Source: Natrinema saccharevitans (GTDB lineage: Archaea; Halobacteriota; Halobacteria; Halobacteriales; Natrialbaceae). From it: a DNA stretch of 64,000 nt. Shown here piece by piece: positions 9,368 to 17,669 of this stretch (position 1 is its first letter; every line of letters starts with the position of its first letter). The notes below the pieces were generated by a model. It worked only from the letters and a program-made list of their open reading frames with translations. It was not told where the DNA came from and searched no databases. The DNA is taken from NCBI RefSeq assembly GCF_001953745.1, contig NZ_LWLN01000002.1, positions 186,001 to 250,000 of the forward strand. Reading direction: 5' to 3'. A program made the translations under genes and the position numbers.

Positions 9368-9450
9368 TATAGTAGCCACTGAAAGTCATTGCATACCTGA
9401 TCGCACGATAGCGTCGCGATCAGTGTGTGAATCGTTCAGTAGCTACTATA
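9368..9450 (+). repeat. MITE-like hairpin element, copy 2 (subfamily B)
   Basis: 83 bp, TATAGTAGCCACTGAAAG to TTCAGTAGCTACTATA. The interior GATCGCACGATAGCGTCGCGATC is self-complementary. It belongs with copy 6 to a second subfamily with different but still pairing arm sequences. Confidence 0.87.
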
Positions 9451-9549
9451 CGTAGTGCCGAAAATATCATTATTTCCTGTTTAGTGTGCTTTCGGTAACT
9501 GGACCAGAATGAACAATAGAAAGCGTCCTGAACAGATGAGTTACCAGTT

Positions 9550-10350
9550 ATGCTCGAGTCACTCCTACGCGTGGACGTGGTCCTTTTCGTTACTATCGGG
9601 CTGCTTGGCGGAGCACACTGTATTGGAATGTGTGGGCCGCTAGTGACGATGTATGCCGAGCAGATGTCTTCACGTCCGGATAGGGAAACAGCAACAACAG
9701 GATCCCAAAATCGGCGTGGACATCTGACGCCATATGAGGTTCGTCAGCATGCGCTGTTCAACTTGGGACGGACACTCAGTTACGCACTTATCGGCGGGGC
9801 GTTTGGCGCGTTTGGTGGTTTCGTGTTTGTCACGACGGAGCAGCTGACAGTAATCGCGGATTTTGTGCGTGGGAGTGTTGGAATTATTATCGGTTCATTT
9901 ATAATTATAGCCGGTGTGAAATACCTTTTAGGTGGTGTTTCCGGGGTTAGAATTCCGGGTGTTCAGCGGATAACAAATCGGATTGCTGTTCGTATCGATC
10001 GATACGTAAATAGTCCCGGGATTATCGGTCTCGGTGCGCTTCACGGATTGCTGCCGTGCCCCATTCTATATCCAGCATATTTGTTCGCGTTCGCGACCGG
10101 CTCTGCTGTATCCGGATTTCTCGCGTTAGGGACGCTTGGAATCGGAACAATTCCAGCCGTCTTCGCTTATGGAACACTCATCGAGTCCGTTGACACGATC
10201 CATCGCCAACGACTCCATCGTCTTCTCGGAATCGTCTTCATTATACTCGGATATATCTTGTTGACACATGGATTGATGGCGATCGGTATCCACCTTCCGC
10301 ATCCGATGCTTCCGCATTATCAACCTCTTGGGGGAGCAATGAATCACTGA
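9550..10350 (+). CDS. TauE/SafE-like (UreH_2 type) six-TM membrane protein
   Basis: 266 residues. The hallmark GGAHCIGMCGPLV of this family is near residue 20, after the first membrane segment, and a second motif ALHGLLPCPILYPAY is near residue 160. The repeated small-residue plus CxxxC/PCP motifs are typical of the sulfite exporter/UreH/DsbD-like group, often linked to copper or cytochrome oxidase maturation. A charged hydrophilic loop (residues about 38-70) follows TM1. No metabolic partner lies nearby, so the substrate is unknown. Confidence 0.8.
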   Translation: MLESLLRVDVVLFVTIGLLGGAHCIGMCGPLVTMYAEQMSSRPDRETATTGSQNRRGHLTPYEVRQHALFNLGRTLSYALIGGAFGAFGGFVFVTTEQLTVIADFVRGSVGIIIGSFIIIAGVKYLLGGVSGVRIPGVQRITNRIAVRIDRYVNSPGIIGLGALHGLLPCPILYPAYLFAFATGSAVSGFLALGTLGIGTIPAVFAYGTLIESVDTIHRQRLHRLLGIVFIILGYILLTHGLMAIGIHLPHPMLPHYQPLGGAMNH

Positions 10351-10359
10351 ACAGTAGTC

Positions 10360-10773
10360 ACAGTTCAGAGCAATTCAACGGTGTATCGAAGAAGGCATAG
10401 GGGAGATAGCAGTTGGTGACCTCAGCAACGTCCGCGAAGACGAGAACGGCGACTCGCGGAACTGGGGTCAGTCGGGGAACAAGAAGTTGCACGGCTGGGA
10501 GTTCGACCGATTCGTCCGACTCCTCGAATACAAGGCCGAGGAAGACGGCACTTTCGTTGACCGCGTAGACGAGAAAAACACGTCGAAGACGTGTTCGTGT
10601 TGCGGTCAGATTCGAGATACGAACCGCGCGGAACGTGGGCTGTACGTCTGCGAGTCAATCCTCCGACAGGGGATATGAGTAACAGCTGGTTGGCACAGCC
10701 CGGTGTCTTCCCGTTCGACCGCGGGAACGGGACGTTCAAGACGAGAGCACAGGGAGTCTGCAAACCCTACTAA
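10360..10773 (+). pseudogene. TnpB (IS200/IS605 accessory nuclease) C-terminal relic
   Basis: Only the RuvC/zinc-ribbon end survives: GEIAVGDLSNVRED (around the second catalytic acid), FDRFVRLLEYKAEEDG, EKNTSKTCSCCGQ and TNRAERGLYVCES. The second half of the ribbon and the final catalytic Asp are deleted, and the tail WLAQPGVFPFDRGNGTFK continues in another frame to GVCKPY at 10773. The N-terminal two thirds are absent. It cannot be an active guide-dependent nuclease. Confidence 0.85.
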
Positions 10774-10862
10774 CCCAACGCTGAGCAAATCGGAGATTTG
10801 CGATGTACGCGAATCTTCGATTCGGTTGACTCGGGATTCCTCCGCCTTCAAGCGGAGGTGGA
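10774..10862 (+). mobile_element. Right end (omega-RNA-like region) of the TnpB relic
   Basis: Directly after the tnpB relic lies GATTCCTCCGCCTTCAAG followed by CGGAGGTGGATG, a short hairpin (CCTCCGC/GCGGAGG) of the sort that closes haloarchaeal IS605/IS1341 right ends, followed by TCAA. In intact elements this part gives the guide scaffold and the guide begins just beyond it. Here the following bases are the 3' end of the TrmB gene. Confidence 0.45.
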
Positions 10863-10864
10863 TG

Positions 10865-11653
10865 TCAATCAAGGAGGGGTACAGCATTGGACCACAGCTG
10901 TTGGAAGTGTTTCTCAAACTCGGAGACGACTTGCGAATCTTTAATTCCAATTACACCGATTCGGTCTTCATCAGATACTGGATGCAGAACATCAATCGTC
11001 GTCTCTACATTATCCACGACATCAAACGAAAGCGCAATTTCAGGAATCGTTCTGACAGTTATGTCTGTAGACTGACTTTCAATTAGGTGTGGGAATCGGT
11101 CAGGGAGTACGGTAACTGCTTTTTCACTGAAAAGGAGGTTGACAGACAAATCTGCATTAGCACCTTCGAAGAAGCCTTCCACTTCAGATTGGAGTGTCTC
11201 CCACGTCGCATCCTCGTAGGGAGGCCCAATAGCCGCTTTGACAACGTTCTCCGCAGTTCGCATATGCTGCTGGAGTGCTGTACTCATTTCGTCGCTCCCG
11301 AGCGATCCGAGCCAGAAACTACTCTCTGTTGGTGGTGTCGGCAAAAGGTTCGAACGAACTGTGTCTGCTTTCTCGCGGTAACGATCCCACTCTTGGTTCA
11401 GCTCATATGCTCGTTCAGCCAGAAGCCTGTCGACGACGGTTTCTGGCTGTACGGCCACGTATCGATTTGGGTTGCTTGACTGTCTCCAGATCAGCTTGCG
11501 AGCCTCAAGGCCGTTTAGAACGTCGTAAATACGTCCTTTTGGGACCCCACTAGTATCAGAGAGTTCGGCTGCCGTCACTGCTCCCGTCACGAGAAGCGTT
11601 CGATAGGCCTTCTCCTCGTAACTTGAGAGTCCAAGCTCGCCCAATTCCGTCAT
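10865..11653 (-). CDS. TrmB-family transcriptional regulator
   Basis: 262 residues. The N-terminal winged helix (LGLSSYEEKAYRTLLVTG, GVPKGRIYDVLNGLEARKL) is the TrmB signature; a coiled linker (residues about 85-115) and an alpha/beta effector domain follow. TrmB regulators usually sense sugars or metabolic signals. The gene is divergent from the SMR efflux gene with an 83 bp shared promoter region, so local control of that pump is plausible but inferred. Its 3' end abuts a TnpB-element right end. Confidence 0.88.
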   Translation of the reverse strand: MTELGELGLSSYEEKAYRTLLVTGAVTAAELSDTSGVPKGRIYDVLNGLEARKLIWRQSSNPNRYVAVQPETVVDRLLAERAYELNQEWDRYREKADTVRSNLLPTPPTESSFWLGSLGSDEMSTALQQHMRTAENVVKAAIGPPYEDATWETLQSEVEGFFEGANADLSVNLLFSEKAVTVLPDRFPHLIESQSTDITVRTIPEIALSFDVVDNVETTIDVLHPVSDEDRIGVIGIKDSQVVSEFEKHFQQLWSNAVPLLD

Positions 11654-11736
11654 AGATTGTTATTGTACCTCCAAACAAATTGTAAGTGCTGTTTTGTTTC
11701 AATAGCCGTATAGTAGCGGCTTCGAAATCCAACGGT

Positions 11737-12069
11737 ATGCATCCGTACGTACTGCTCGCTGGTGCAATACTCTCCGAATTATTCGGGACAACTGCCCTCA
11801 AACTCTCTGAGGGGTTTTCACAGCCGGTTCCCAGTATTGGGGTTGTCCTCGGATATGGAGCGGCGTTCTATCTACTATCCCTGACGTTAGAGGAATTACC
11901 GATGGGTGTCGTCTATGGGACATGGGCAGCATTGGGTATCGTCGGTGTGGCAGGTATCGGGACCATTGTTTTTGGTGAATCAGTTGACCTGGCAGGCCTT
12001 CTCGGAATTGGCCTCATTATCGGTGGCGTCTACTGCGTTACCGTGGTGTCACAGATGTCTGCCCACTAA
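11737..12069 (+). CDS. Small multidrug resistance (SMR/EmrE-like) transporter
   Basis: 110 residues and four membrane segments, exactly the EmrE size. The essential membrane glutamate is at position 14 (AGAILSELFGTTALKLSEGF), and GVVYGTWAALG matches the conserved TM3 motif. It should export cationic compounds in exchange for protons as a dimer. ATG 11737 is chosen because it places Glu14 correctly; an upstream in-frame TTG would add 17 unlikely residues. Probable regulator: the divergent TrmB protein. Confidence 0.92.
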   Translation: MHPYVLLAGAILSELFGTTALKLSEGFSQPVPSIGVVLGYGAAFYLLSLTLEELPMGVVYGTWAALGIVGVAGIGTIVFGESVDLAGLLGIGLIIGGVYCVTVVSQMSAH

Positions 12070-12082
12070 GATGGTGGGCACC

Positions 12083-12150
12083 GGGTCTGTGTGACCCACC
12101 TCGGGGTTACGTCCCGAGGCACTCGCCTTGCTGATCTGTAGAAACAACCG
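12083..12150. repeat. Palindromic IS605-end-like repeat
   Basis: CACCTCGGGG..TCCCGAGGCACTCGCCTTGCTG..CTGTAG, the same arrangement as the blocks at 2912 and 63725. It lies between the SMR gene and the flavoprotein gene. Confidence 0.4.
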
Positions 12151-12210
12151 AGAAGTGGCACTGTGTTCCAACATCTTGTTCGTCCTCTTTTGAGTAGTTG
12201 TTCTCCAACG

Positions 12211-13470
12211 ATGGCCAACAGTTATGATGTGATCATCGCTGGGGCAGGTCCAGCGGGGGCGCAGTGTGCACGAGATCTGGCTGACCGTGGGTACGATGTT
12301 GTCGTTCTGGAAACCGAAGCAGAAGATAAATTCCCAGCTCAAAGTGACAAATCTACTGGCGGAACGTTTGCATCGATGATGACCTCCTTCGGCATCCCGG
12401 ACGACGTCGTCATGCACGCGACTGAATCAGTCGTTCTCGAATCTCCGAATGAACACTTTATCCAGGACCAGCCGGGCTTTGTCTTGGACTTCGAGGCGTT
12501 CAAGAAGTTCCTTGTCGAGGATGGTCGTCACAAGGGTGCTGAGTATCGGTTTGATGCTCGTGTTCGTGACCCAATCGTCGAAGATGGTGATCTCGTCGGT
12601 GTCCGTTATAATCGTGATCAGGAGGTCTTTGGCGAGATTGTCATCGATGCTACGGGTCCGGCCGCGCCATTGGCCAAGGATCTGGGGATAGCCAATCTTG
12701 AGCGGGAGAACCACGCGATTGGTATTGAATACCTACTCGAGGGCGTCGATCTCAATCATCCTGGTTTTGCTGATCTCACCGACGCGATGATGTTGCGGTT
12801 GGACCACGAGTACGCCCCTGGGGGTTACTCGTGGATCTTCCATACGGGCAACGACACAGCGAAAGTCGGTGTCTGTTACATCCAGAATGAACGCTATCAA
12901 GAAAACGCCATTCACGATCGCACCGTCGACGGGTATCTCGAACATTGGCTCGATACTGATCCGCGGTTCGAGAACGCCAGACAAATTGCAGCGAGTCCGG
13001 TTCGGGGATCAGCACATGTACAGTCACCCGGATCGATGAGTACTGATTCGTTTATGGCGATCGGTGATACTGTCCCGTCGATTGATCCCGTCTGGGGCGA
13101 GGGAATCTACAAGTGTATGAAATCAGCTCGAGCAGCTGCGATGACAGCCGATCGTTGTCTGACGAAGAAGATAGACACCTCTGCTGAGGAGATGAGAGTC
13201 TACGACGACCTCTGGGTGGAGCAAGTTGCCCCCAGACAAGACCGTCGATTGATGATGACGAGGTTGCTATACCTTGCACCAAACGAACGATACGACCGGC
13301 TAATGCGAGATCTGAACAAGCTCTCTCGAGATACCCTCTCAGATATTAACGATGGGAGCAAGCAGGAAATTGTAAAACTGTTGTACCCCAGTGATCTATC
13401 CTACCTCTTGAGATATTGGCAAGAAACACGATTTGGAATGTTCTCATACTTCAACTATAGTAGCTCTTGA
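12211..13470 (+). CDS. Geranylgeranyl-reductase-like FAD-dependent oxidoreductase
   Basis: 419 residues from ATG 12211. The Rossmann motif VIIAGAGPAGAQCA opens the protein, ATGPAAPLAKDLG is in the middle, and AIGDTVPSIDPVWGEGIYKCM is the GD motif of the geranylgeranyl reductase family (digeranylgeranylglycerophospholipid reductase and relatives). In haloarchaea such enzymes saturate isoprenoid chains of lipids or quinones; the exact substrate is unknown. The last residues (NYSSS) and the TGA come from the hairpin repeat at 13456, so the native C-terminus is lost or altered. Codon use is less GC-rich than the 1-8.7 kb genes. Confidence 0.82.
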   Translation: MANSYDVIIAGAGPAGAQCARDLADRGYDVVVLETEAEDKFPAQSDKSTGGTFASMMTSFGIPDDVVMHATESVVLESPNEHFIQDQPGFVLDFEAFKKFLVEDGRHKGAEYRFDARVRDPIVEDGDLVGVRYNRDQEVFGEIVIDATGPAAPLAKDLGIANLERENHAIGIEYLLEGVDLNHPGFADLTDAMMLRLDHEYAPGGYSWIFHTGNDTAKVGVCYIQNERYQENAIHDRTVDGYLEHWLDTDPRFENARQIAASPVRGSAHVQSPGSMSTDSFMAIGDTVPSIDPVWGEGIYKCMKSARAAAMTADRCLTKKIDTSAEEMRVYDDLWVEQVAPRQDRRLMMTRLLYLAPNERYDRLMRDLNKLSRDTLSDINDGSKQEIVKLLYPSDLSYLLRYWQETRFGMFSYFNYSSS

Positions 13471-13539
13471 AACGAGTTACACACCGATCACAACGCTGTC
13501 CTGCGATCGGGTGTGCATTGACTTTCAAGAGCTACTATA
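13456..13539 (-). repeat. MITE-like hairpin element, copy 3 (subfamily A, inverted)
   Basis: 84 bp with 17-bp terminal inverted repeats, in the opposite orientation to copies 1, 4 and 7. It overlaps the end of the flavoprotein gene and supplies its stop codon. Confidence 0.9.
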
Positions 13540-13918
13540 ATTACAACACTTCTACTGATGGGGGTGCCCACTGTCGAATATTGATTGGCTGGACGTTTTA
13601 TCGTGGACGGCGGCGTGAAGACGATGGACGCCGACGCCGTGCGCGACCGCGTCGAGGCCGCGGTGGACCGCTTCGACCCCGAAACAGACTGGCACCTCGG
13701 GATCGGGGGGGGAGCGAACCGCCGAGTAACCTCGCGCTGGATCGTGTCGTAGTTCGTCCGACGATCGACTTGACGAACGTACAGTACAGCGGTTCCGGTG
13801 GACAGGTCTTGACTCGAGTCGACGACGGAAAACTATCTCACCTATCTCCGCCACAAGAGCGTTCGACGGGAGCATACCGGTCGAGGGGTGTAGACTGGCA
13901 GTGCCAGGAGAGATACCC
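13540..13918. other. Non-coding stretch with decayed fragments
   Basis: No intact gene. A 75-bp block at about 13788-13862 also occurs, inverted and diverged, at about 39942-40012. A short coding-like run (MDADAVRDRVEAAVDRFD, then HLGIGGGANRR) at 13624-13720 ends without a recognisable gene. Confidence 0.5.
13788..13862 (+). repeat. Dispersed 75-bp repeat, copy A
   Basis: Shares GGACARGTCTTGACTCGAG, then CGACGAC..AAACT, then CCACAAGAGCG with the reverse complement of 39942-40012. No ORF is conserved, so it is more likely an element end than a gene. Confidence 0.55.
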
Positions 13919-13930
13919 ATATATTTATAC
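13919..13930 (+). promoter_or_regulatory. TATA box of the MBL-fold gene
   Basis: ATATATTTATAC is centred about 32 bp before ATG 13959, fitting a nearly leaderless transcript. It argues for 13959 rather than the ATG at 13944 as the start. Confidence 0.5.
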
Positions 13931-13958
13931 GTCGTAAAGAGTAATGCATATAAAACGC

Positions 13959-15602
13959 ATGCGTGTCACATATCAACATGCCAACATAGCTGCTGGGAAT
14001 GAGTCGACGCTGTTGCGGTGTACCGCTGCGGACGGCACGCATGCCTGCGTTCTCATCGATTCCGGGGAGGGCGTCGATCTCGACAGTTTGCTTGCGGATG
14101 ACGAGTACCTGAACGCGATTCTACTGACCCACCCGCATATCGATCACTATCGAACGCTCGCGAAAAACGTCCGACACAACGCACCGATCTACACTGCTGA
14201 CGCAACCGCAACCGTCCTCGAACAGACGCTCCCGGAAGCCACGAAGGACAACGACCTCGGGGACATCTCCGACGCAGTAGCCGCACTCGAGCCGATCGAC
14301 GACTGGACAGCGATACTCAACGGGCTCGAGATCCGACCGGTTGCTGCCGGGCACACACCCGGCGGGGCAGGGTTCCTCATCAGATTTCGCGACGAGACCG
14401 CGACTGGTCCCTTACACGGGCGGCAACATATCCTCGTTTCGGGAGATTTCACGACGCGACCGTGTGCTGGGTTTCCGGGCCTCGCCACGTCGTATCCGTT
14501 CGACATCGACTGTCTTCTGCTGAACGTTGCGACCAACAACTCCTACGTAACCGCCCTCAACGAGTCGCTCGAGACGACCCTCGAACACGCGTACGCCGGC
14601 TCCCGCGTCGTCGTCGCGGCGAGTTCGCTGACTGGCGTCCACTACGCGGCGCTGCTGGGCCACTGTACGACGACACTCGAGCGCGAGGTGCCGATCACGC
14701 TCGTCGGTCAGGCGGCGAAGCTCTACGACGCGCTCGAGTATGCTGTTCCGGGCGTCGAATCGACGACGGTCTTCGACCGAACAGACGAGGTGCTAACAGA
14801 TGGTGGGATCACGATTGCGGGACCGGACGCACCGACGACCGGTAGTACACGGCGACTGCTTCGTGCGATCGCCGATAACCCTGCGGCTGCGTTCGTCCAG
14901 CTGGCGACGGACGACGGCGGCAGCCTGTCGGACACCCGCTGTACCACGCGGTCATTTCCGCTGTCGAATCATCCTCACAGCGAGACACTCACCGACGTTG
15001 TTCGCGAGATCGCCCCGAAAGAGGTCGTCGTCAAACACACGTCGGGGAGCGGACTCAAGCAGTTTCAGCGGCGCTTCGATCGCTGTTTCACCTGGGGAAC
15101 GAACGATACCGACATCCACTGTCTCTACGAGGACGGCGAGTGGCTGGTCCCCGACTGGATTCCCGAGTCGACTGCGAGTCGGATCCGAAGTCGACAGTGG
15201 GAAGCCACCCAAGACCGCTCGCTCGAGTTCGACGCCTCGCTGACTCACTGCCGACGTGTGCCGGTCGATCTCGAAGGGGAAGGTGTCGACCTCGAGAGCC
15301 TCGACGAGACGTTTTCACGCGAGATGGAAGATCCGTACGCTTCGCCTCCGGAAACCGACGATTCTGGCGGGACAGAGACTGAGAGGAATGCTGTCTCTCA
15401 GGAGGAGCGATCGTTCGAGACGGAGGTTCTCGATCGTCTCGCAGCACTCGAGACGACACTCGAGCAGTCCGAGGAGACGGTTCCCGCTCGCGTACTAAGT
15501 GACGGTGCGAACGACCAGTTCTTGCACCTGCTCGAGTCCGTTGATGTCGATGCCGGCGACGTCGTCGAAGTGACAATCAAGATAGAGACAGACGACGACT
15601 AG
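13959..15602 (+). CDS. MBL-fold metallo-hydrolase, large, with C-terminal extension
   Basis: 547 residues from ATG 13959 (MRVTYQHANIAAG). LIDSGEG and LLTHPHIDHYRTL form the metallo-beta-lactamase HxHxDH zinc site near residue 70; AGHTPGG and VSGDFTTRP supply the later ligands. The layout resembles beta-CASP/RNase J-like nucleases only loosely. The last 150 residues are acidic and low-complexity and end with a short predicted coiled coil (VLDRLAALETTLEQSEE). The substrate is unknown; it could be a nuclease or another hydrolase. The nearby SWIM and PIN-type relics suggest a plasmid-like context. Confidence 0.75.
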   Translation: MRVTYQHANIAAGNESTLLRCTAADGTHACVLIDSGEGVDLDSLLADDEYLNAILLTHPHIDHYRTLAKNVRHNAPIYTADATATVLEQTLPEATKDNDLGDISDAVAALEPIDDWTAILNGLEIRPVAAGHTPGGAGFLIRFRDETATGPLHGRQHILVSGDFTTRPCAGFPGLATSYPFDIDCLLLNVATNNSYVTALNESLETTLEHAYAGSRVVVAASSLTGVHYAALLGHCTTTLEREVPITLVGQAAKLYDALEYAVPGVESTTVFDRTDEVLTDGGITIAGPDAPTTGSTRRLLRAIADNPAAAFVQLATDDGGSLSDTRCTTRSFPLSNHPHSETLTDVVREIAPKEVVVKHTSGSGLKQFQRRFDRCFTWGTNDTDIHCLYEDGEWLVPDWIPESTASRIRSRQWEATQDRSLEFDASLTHCRRVPVDLEGEGVDLESLDETFSREMEDPYASPPETDDSGGTETERNAVSQEERSFETEVLDRLAALETTLEQSEETVPARVLSDGANDQFLHLLESVDVDAGDVVEVTIKIETDDD

Positions 15603-15712
15603 TCCGGCACGGAGGGCGTAGTCAAATATTGGGGCGGCCCGGAATGCCGCTCTCTCCGTGGGAAACCACACGCGAGACAGCGCTCGGGCGGCTCCGTTAC
15701 AATCGTCCCGTC

Positions 15713-15796
15713 TATAGTAGCTCTTGAAAGTCAATGCATACCCGATCGCAGGACAGCGTTGTGATCGGTGTGTAAATCGTTTCAAGAGCTACTATA
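15713..15796 (+). repeat. MITE-like hairpin element, copy 4 (subfamily A)
   Basis: 84 bp with intact terminal inverted repeats. It truncates the 3' end of the toxin-antitoxin relic at 15797-16084. Confidence 0.9.
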
Positions 15797-16084
15797 GGTT
15801 TCTCGAGGCGGGCTCGCAGCTGGGCAACGTAGTGGCTGTTGTCCCAGCTTCGGTGCGGACTAATCGTTGCGAAGAGCGCTCGCGCGTCGTCGTCGCCGTA
15901 TATATCGATGTCCGCAAGCGCGTCAAGAGCCAGTGGTGCGTCCTCGAGGTCCGCCTCGAGCAGGCGAAGACGCTGGGCGGTTTCGGTGCCGACCAACTGC
16001 TTGACGGTCTCGAACTCGAGCTGGTCGTCGTAGTAGTTCGTTGCGACCAGTTCCTGGAACGTCTCGCTGTCGGCGGTCTCTTCG
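15797..16084 (-). pseudogene. Fused remnant of an antitoxin and a PIN-like toxin
   Basis: After the SWIM gene stop, the frame continues with SETFQELVATNYYDDQLEFE, VKQLVGTETAQRLRLLEADL and ALADIDIYG, close to the relic at 30611-30837. It then switches without a stop to ARALFATISPHRSWDNSHYV, which matches the C-terminus of the PIN-like gene at 29967. A deletion has joined the two genes. No start codon remains, and the 3' end is cut by the hairpin repeat. Confidence 0.7.
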
Positions 16085-16086
16085 AG

Positions 16087-16905
16087 CTACTCGCAGGCCT
16101 GTTCGCCTACCTTTTCTCGGAGTTCGGCCGCTGCTCGCTCGAAGTGTTCCGCGAGGAATGGCGTTCCCGACGTCGCCCGCTCATCGAGAAATGCGACGGC
16201 GTCTGTGGCTGTGTCGGCGTCGATTCTGGCCCCGACACAGTCGACGTATCCGTCGAGTGCCCGTCTGAACGCACTCGAGAAGTGGTCGTATGCGCCGTCG
16301 ACGCGATCCATGTTGTCGTCAAGCGACTCGATAAGTGCCCGGTAGACGATCGTCGCCGATCTGTACTGCTCCTGCTTGCGGTACTCGTTCGCGAGATTGA
16401 ACCACTGCGTGAAGTCGATCGGCTCGAAGACGACGTCGTACTCAGGGTTCGTCTCCTCAAACCGCCGATCGATCGAGGTACGAAGTTCGTTGGCCGACCG
16501 CCTCGTTGACTCTCCGGCTTGAGCGAGAAACCGATCGCGGAGGTCCGCATCGGCCGCGAGTTCTTCACGCAGGAACGCGCGGAGTTCGTCGGCGTCGGCG
16601 CCGTCGAGTGCGGCGTCGAGTTGATCACCTTCGTCTGACGGTGGGTCGTCGACACACCGAAGCAACACGGCGACGACGTGCTTGCACGCTCTTGGCCCGT
16701 CGTACGGACAGTCGCACCACGGGGCAAACCCGTCGGTGACAAGGTCAACACGAACATCGTACTGACGGCTGCCGCTCACGACGGCGGTGACGGTGCTGTC
16801 GACGCGGTGAATCTCGTGGATACGACCCTCAGCAAGATATCGTTCGCCGCGTTCGAAGACCGCGTCCGTGCAGACATCTCGAACTGTGTCCTCAGTTACG
16901 TCCAT
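16087..16905 (-). CDS. SWIM zinc-finger protein
   Basis: 272 residues. The SWIM motif CDCPYDGPRACKHVVA (CxCxnCxH) sits around residues 64-80, after a beta-rich N-terminal part (FERGERYLAEGRI). The rest is helical and charged (ELRAFLREELAADADLRDRF, ANEYRKQEQYRSA). SWIM domains bind DNA or protein partners; no enzymatic part is seen. The gene stops by TAG directly before the toxin-antitoxin relic. Other SWIM relics lie at about 27.4 and 34.6 kb. Confidence 0.82.
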   Translation of the reverse strand: MDVTEDTVRDVCTDAVFERGERYLAEGRIHEIHRVDSTVTAVVSGSRQYDVRVDLVTDGFAPWCDCPYDGPRACKHVVAVLLRCVDDPPSDEGDQLDAALDGADADELRAFLREELAADADLRDRFLAQAGESTRRSANELRTSIDRRFEETNPEYDVVFEPIDFTQWFNLANEYRKQEQYRSATIVYRALIESLDDNMDRVDGAYDHFSSAFRRALDGYVDCVGARIDADTATDAVAFLDERATSGTPFLAEHFERAAAELREKVGEQACE

Positions 16906-16942
16906 GTGTGTGGACGGTGTTCCAGCGTGAGCGGAAAAAACG

Positions 16943-17587
16943 GCACCGTCTAGTTAGCGCAGTTTGAGGAACGAGCAGGTCGTAGAGTTAGTTTGGATCA
17001 ATGCTCGCAGGCCTGCTCAGCGGGAGGTACGCGGCGGAATTTGATGAATGTTGGGAGCGTGAGCGGACGGCGACGCCCGTCAGGGTGTTGGCCGTCCAAC
17101 TCCACGCGACTGGTTGTCGCTTCGAGAGACACAAGCGATTCTTCGCTCACTCGGCGTTGAACGCTCTTATCAAGCAATCTTGCACTAGGTACTTGATGTA
17201 TGCTGCAATAGACCTCGACACGAAACTCATTCTCGACGTCGCTCTCTTTGGACGGCGAGGCACCGATCCAGCTGTTGCGTTTCTGCATGGACTCGCCGAG
17301 AAACACGATCTCTCCGACGCTGAGTTTCTCGTCAATGATGCTGGCTATCTGACTGCCCTCTCCCGATTGGGATTGAGCGGCTACCTCGATTACGTTGATC
17401 GAAACCACATCGAACAGTGGTTTCACACGCTCAAAATGCGGATCGACCGCTTCCATAATTCGTGGGTCGGCAGTCGGGCGAGCGTCAGAGACTAGCTTGA
17501 ACAGTTTGTACACTACTACAACACACAGCGACCACACCAGTCACTCAACGGACAGACGCCAGCGGAGGTGCTAAACTAGACAGTGCC
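16943..17587 (+). mobile_element. IS6-family insertion sequence, degraded
   Basis: Bounded by inverted repeats GGCACCGTCTAGTTAGC (left) and the complement of GGCACTGTCTAGTTTAGC (right), the classic IS6 GGCACTGT end. Only a decayed transposase lies between. No convincing target duplication was seen. Confidence 0.8.
17001..17578 (+). pseudogene. IS6-family transposase, decayed
   Basis: The N-terminus (MLAGLLSGRYAAEFDECWE, VLAVQLHATGC) is joined directly to YAAIDLDTKLILDVALFG, so the helix-turn-helix-like middle and first catalytic region are partly deleted. The later part (EKHDLSDAEFLVNDAGY, DRNHIEQWFHTLKMRIDRF) keeps the catalytic Glu. A TAG at about 17493 interrupts before LEQFVHYYNTQRPHQSLNG and the natural C-terminus. 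Confidence 0.85.
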
Positions 17588-17650
17588 TGGTTTTCAAATC
17601 CTTGTGGTAGCTGACCTTTGCACCCTGGAATCGCTGAATATAGCGCCCAC

Positions 17651-17667
17651 GCAACTAGACAGCACGA
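17651..17667. repeat. Solo IS6-type inverted-repeat end
   Basis: GCAACTAGACAGCAC resembles the right end of the IS6 element 65 bp away (GCTAAACTAGACAGTGCC). It abuts the stop codon of the sensor kinase. Confidence 0.5.
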
Positions 17668-17669
17668 AA

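Noticed and set aside
16087-16089. Read-through of the SWIM gene stop into the following 90 codons
   Set aside because: The downstream part matches a separate antitoxin-like protein seen alone at 30611, so the TAG is the natural SWIM stop and the next gene has lost its start.
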